From Desulfobacteraceae bacterium (lineage in GTDB: Bacteria; Desulfobacterota; DSM-4660; Desulfatiglandales; Desulfatiglandaceae), in the NCBI GenBank assembly GCA_020349865.1, contig CP070700.1, positions 2,087,542 through 2,094,769 on the forward strand: a DNA stretch of 7,228 nucleotides, given 5' to 3'. Each line of letters opens with the position of its first letter. Within the stretch, counting starts at the first letter, position 1. The notes beneath the pieces were generated by a model, which saw nothing but the letters and a program-made list of their open reading frames with translations, ran no database searches and was not told the origin of the DNA. Position numbers and translations under genes: made by a program. Positions 4,790-7,228 of the stretch are shown piece after piece.

Positions 4790-6659
4790 ATATGATCTCA
4801 AGGCGATACTTGATCGTATAGCGGGCAAGGATGTCGTCTACTCTCTTTCTGATGTCTTCAGGGAGGGCACCCGAAGCCGGCTTGACGGTGATGGTGGCTA
4901 ATGACCCGTGAACCTTATCCTCCTTAACCGTCACATTCACGGACTCAACCATAACTGCTAAGGTCGCCAGCTCTTCCTGATAGACCTGTCGGATCGCCTC
5001 CCATCTGAGGGCAGGCTTGAAGATCTTGCCCACGGGCGTCAGCGGCACCTGTTCGATAATAAAGACCGCTTTCGGCACAGCCGCCCGTTCGCCCACTTCC
5101 TTTTTCAGATAATCGAGGATCTGTTCCGATGTAAGGTCGGAACCCTCCTGGAGTTGGACATAGGCCACAGGGAGTTCTCCGGCGTGGGGATCGGGTCGTC
5201 CTACCGCCGCCGCCAATTGAACGCCATCGAGCCGATAGAGGGGTTCCTCAATAGCCGCAGGATCGATATTGTGTCCACCCCGGATGATGAGTTCCTTTTT
5301 GCGGCCGGTTAGCCAGAAATAGCCATCCGTGTCCTGTCTTCCTAAGTCTCCGGTATTGAACCACCCCTCCTTTGCCCAGATGCCGCGATTGTGGGCATCG
5401 TCGATATAGCCGTTGAAAACATTCGGTCCCTTGATACAGACGGAGCCGATTTCGTCGGGTTCGGCCTCCCTTATGAATCGATTCTCCTCATCCACGGCAA
5501 AGACCTTCATCTCATGATAGGGGAGCCGGATCCCGATGGAACCAATCTTTTGCTCCCCGTGGTACGGATTGACAGAAGAAACGCAGGCCCCCTCGGTGAG
5601 CCCGTAACCCTCTATGATTTTCATTCCACTGTGGGCCTCGAATCGTTTGAACAACTCAACCGAAAGTGGGGCTGCGCCGCATACGGCATAGCGAAGGGAG
5701 GAGATGTCCGCATCCCCCTTTGGGATGTCTAACAGCACAGAAAGGACCGTCGGCACTGAAGAAAAGGTCACGGCCCGATAGTGTTCCACGATCTTGTAGA
5801 AATTCTTCATGACCGTCGGGTCTCTGTAACCCATAACACCAAGGAGGACCACGTGCGCGCCGATTGAAAACGGCAGCGAACCGGTCACGGTTGTTCCGTT
5901 GACGTGAAAAAGCGGCAGCCCGCACAGGGTGGTCTCCCCTGTTCTCAGTTCGGTCGCCGCCTTGACCATGAACGCCATGGCGGATTCATTGAAGTGGGTG
6001 TGCGGGGCGAGCTTGGGAGTACCTGTGGTCCCGCCCGTATGATACATGGAGGCAACCTCATCGGGATCGATCACCCGGCCCGAATCGAGTTTGTCACCCT
6101 GGTAACGCGTTATAATCTCATCATATCCGTAAACGCCTTCCTTTTCATCTCCCGGACCCATCACCCGGATGACCGCTTTGAGATGGGGCAGATCTTTTCG
6201 GATGGCGCATGCCTTCTCCCATATATCTGATCCTTCGAACTCTCCCAGAGCGATCAAAATCTTGGTTCTCGCGGCCAAACAGATCTCCCGTATGGTGGAA
6301 GGGTTCAGCATCGGGTTGATAGGATTGACAATCCCGGCTGCCTCACCCCCCCACAACACATAATGGGTGTGGGGAAGGTTGGGGAGGAGATAGGTAATAA
6401 CATCTCCAGGGCCTATACCAAGGTCATGAAAGAGGTTCGCCGTTCTTGTTATCTGGGCCAGAAATTCCTTGTAGGTGATCCGAGAAGGATTCTTATACGC
6501 TTCTCCGGAAGGGAAAAAACTGATGGCAGGTGCGTCCGGGTTGACGGCGGCTCCTTCTTTGATCATCTCATAAGTGTTAAAAAAAGCGATCCGCTCTTGA
6601 ATAGAAACCCTTTCGAATTCTTCGATATCCGCCATCGTCGCGATTCTGAACTTTTCCAT
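4725..6659 (-). CDS. AMP-forming acyl-CoA ligase (ANL superfamily, PRK07529-like), with an altered C-terminal tail
   Basis: A 644-residue cytoplasmic enzyme that would activate a carboxylic acid with ATP and CoA to acyl-CoA plus AMP and PPi. Seen in order: P-loop HTGGTTGTPK (207-216), PLFHVNG (249-255), CGAAPL (327-332), YGLTE (352-356), NTGD (435-438), hinge GRKKELIIRGGHNIDPAAIE (452-471), and the catalytic lysine in TPVGKIFKPALR (Lys545). All key residues are present. The motif set and the early NPINPMLNP (112-120) recall the group annotated as 'AMP-binding domain protein PRK07529', about 630 residues long. The ATG is supported by AGGAGGAG at 6667-6674. The fold should end near residue 623 (KYRLEII); the last 21 residues are arginine- and histidine-rich and read an SDR fragment in the wrong frame. 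It lies 78 bases downstream of the CMD gene in the same operon. The substrate is not readable; a medium-chain or aromatic acid is plausible. Confidence 0.93.
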   Translation of the reverse strand: MEKFRIATMADIEEFERVSIQERIAFFNTYEMIKEGAAVNPDAPAISFFPSGEAYKNPSRITYKEFLAQITRTANLFHDLGIGPGDVITYLLPNLPHTHYVLWGGEAAGIVNPINPMLNPSTIREICLAARTKILIALGEFEGSDIWEKACAIRKDLPHLKAVIRVMGPGDEKEGVYGYDEIITRYQGDKLDSGRVIDPDEVASMYHTGGTTGTPKLAPHTHFNESAMAFMVKAATELRTGETTLCGLPLFHVNGTTVTGSLPFSIGAHVVLLGVMGYRDPTVMKNFYKIVEHYRAVTFSSVPTVLSVLLDIPKGDADISSLRYAVCGAAPLSVELFKRFEAHSGMKIIEGYGLTEGACVSSVNPYHGEQKIGSIGIRLPYHEMKVFAVDEENRFIREAEPDEIGSVCIKGPNVFNGYIDDAHNRGIWAKEGWFNTGDLGRQDTDGYFWLTGRKKELIIRGGHNIDPAAIEEPLYRLDGVQLAAAVGRPDPHAGELPVAYVQLQEGSDLTSEQILDYLKKEVGERAAVPKAVFIIEQVPLTPVGKIFKPALRWEAIRQVYQEELATLAVMVESVNVTVKEDKVHGSLATITVKPASGALPEDIRKRVDDILARYTIKYRLEIICEQGHHRSDRPRQGHVGAPED

Positions 6660-6737
6660 CTCTTATCTCCTCCTTCTCGTTCACAACCCCTGATACGGCG
6701 ACTGAATCTATAATCTATCTATTTTGTTGTAATTAAA

Positions 6738-7034
6738 TCAATTAGACGACTTGGTTTTATCAAAAACCTCTTTACCAATCGTTAAGCCCTCAATGCAAAC
6801 CGGCATTCTCCCATACGTGGACATCTGGAGGATCACTTCCACCAACTCGGAACGGGTGGCCCCGGCGCGAACAGCTGCGATGATGTGACTTTTCAGATCA
6901 TTGCCCCGATTCAGGACACAGAGCGCCGCCACCGCGCATAACTCCCGCTCCCGCCGGGTCAACACATCCCGTGTATAGAGGTTTCCGAAAACATGATTGA
7001 TAAATTCGGCCGGAATATCGAAGTAGCCGAACAA
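6738..7034 (-). CDS. Carboxymuconolactone decarboxylase (CMD) family protein, probably 5'-frameshifted
   Basis: A 98-codon frame covering the core of the CMD/AhpD-like fold. Seen: PAEFINHVFGNLYTRDVLT (8-26), LTRRERELCAVAAL (25-38), LKSHIIAAVRAGAT (47-60, with the conserved His50) and ELVEVILQMSTYGRMP (63-78). There is no CxxC pair, so it is closer to PcaC-like gamma-carboxymuconolactone decarboxylases than to AhpD peroxidases. Members act on lactones or CoA-linked intermediates, and many have unknown roles. The only in-frame start is TTG at 7032-7034, within the expected fold, with no good ribosome binding site. The frame stays open upstream to about 7110. A strong ribosome binding site and ATG sit at 7124-7137 in another frame, so the true start has probably been separated by a one-base indel. 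Repaired, the protein would be about 129 residues, normal for the family. Confidence 0.78.
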   Translation of the reverse strand: MFGYFDIPAEFINHVFGNLYTRDVLTRRERELCAVAALCVLNRGNDLKSHIIAAVRAGATRSELVEVILQMSTYGRMPVCIEGLTIGKEVFDKTKSSN

Positions 7035-7039
7035 CTCAC

Positions 7040-7126
7040 TCAGAAACCGAGTCCTGGTGCGGCCAACGGGTTCTCTGATACTGCTCCGGGGGCATCGCTC
7101 GGCCGAATGTCAGAAGCGATTGCCAT
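7040..7126 (-). CDS. 28-codon frame with strong ribosome binding site, likely the true N-terminus of the CMD gene
   Basis: ATG at 7124-7126 has AGGAGG five bases upstream (7132-7137), the best initiation site in the operon. It lies 27 bases after the dehydrogenase stop. Its frame encodes MAIASDIRPSDAPG and onward, then stops at TGA 7040-7042, five bases before the TTG of the CMD frame. Joining the two by restoring one base near 7040-7048 gives GLGF followed by LSELFGYFDIP. Either this is the displaced start of a frameshifted gene, or a small leader peptide translationally coupled to the TTG. I favour the frameshift. A sequencing or assembly error is an equally simple cause. Confidence 0.45.
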   Translation of the reverse strand: MAIASDIRPSDAPGAVSENPLAAPGLGF

Positions 7127-7131
7127 ATTTG

Positions 7132-7137
7132 CCTCCT
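7132..7137 (-). promoter_or_regulatory. Ribosome binding site AGGAGG not in frame with the downstream CMD core
   Basis: AGGAGG sits five bases before the ATG at 7126. It is the only strong Shine-Dalgarno between the dehydrogenase stop and the CMD core, and so decides where translation most likely starts. Confidence 0.7.
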
Positions 7138-7153
7138 CAGCTTCACATATCAC

Positions 7154-7228
7154 CTATTTCGTGAAATCGGGTTTCTCGTACTCCGGATTCGGATAAGTGT
7201 AAAACCCCTTTCCCGTCTTCCTTCCCAA
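7154..7228 (-). CDS. 3-hydroxyacyl-CoA dehydrogenase, C-terminal end (partial at window edge)
   Basis: Only the last 24 codons are in the window, ending at TAG 7154-7156. The peptide LGRKTGKGFYTYPNPEYEKP is the classic C-terminal signature of the 3-hydroxybutyryl/3-hydroxyacyl-CoA dehydrogenase family ('LG.KtGkGFY.Yp'). These NAD-dependent enzymes oxidise the L-3-hydroxyacyl-CoA in beta-oxidation or the reverse butyrate pathway. The gene would be the upstream member of the minus-strand operon with the CMD protein and the acyl-CoA ligase. The Rossmann domain is outside the window, so chain-length preference and fusion state cannot be judged. Confidence 0.78.
   Translation of the reverse strand: MGRKTGKGFYTYPNPEYEKPDFTK

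Noticed and set aside
4713..4901. Plus-strand open frame opposite the ligase 3' end
   Set aside because: It is antisense to the ligase and SDR tail, which have clear protein similarity on the minus strand.

Overview
The window looks like a piece of chromosome from an anaerobic, catabolically versatile bacterium, most likely a deltaproteobacterium in the broad sense (Desulfobacterota). This is an inference. It rests on acyl-CoA metabolism genes next to a branched-chain-amino-acid-type binding protein, a dispersed palindromic repeat with the core attgcgagcgaagcgaag, and the remnant of a REP-associated tyrosine transposase (RAYT). No rRNA or other phylogenetic marker is present.

Layout. On the minus strand at 5-1321 is a complete periplasmic substrate-binding protein of the ABC (Liv/HAAT) class. 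From 1322 to 2938 there is about 1.6 kb without a convincing gene. It holds two tandem, diverged copies of a MITE-like palindromic repeat (1554-1872), a terminator-like stem-loop (1893-1935) and several weak hairpins. On the plus strand at 2939-3895 is a membrane-anchored alpha/beta hydrolase resembling the PlaF/Lip3 lipase type, with a full Ser-Asp-His triad. Three bases after its stop, and in the same frame, lies the last 98 codons of a RAYT/IS200-like transposase without its catalytic part. A GC-rich REP-like block (4207-4253) and a long perfect-stem hairpin (4258-4317) follow.

From 7228 down to 4652 the minus strand reads as one degradative operon: the C-terminal end of a 3-hydroxyacyl-CoA dehydrogenase (cut by the window edge), a carboxymuconolactone decarboxylase (CMD) family protein whose start region appears frameshifted, an AMP-forming acyl-CoA ligase, and a 45-codon remnant of a short-chain dehydrogenase (SDR) C-terminus that overlaps the ligase's 3' end out of frame. 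The ligase would activate an organic acid to its CoA thioester, the dehydrogenase fits beta-oxidation, and the binding protein at the other end of the window could serve uptake of a carboxylate or amino acid. That functional link is inference.

The most notable feature is genome erosion at the joints. A deletion appears to have joined the ligase to a lost SDR, a transposase tail abuts the lipase gene, and a probable single-base frameshift separates a strong ribosome binding site from the CMD reading frame. I did not find evidence for a new defence or mobile system.
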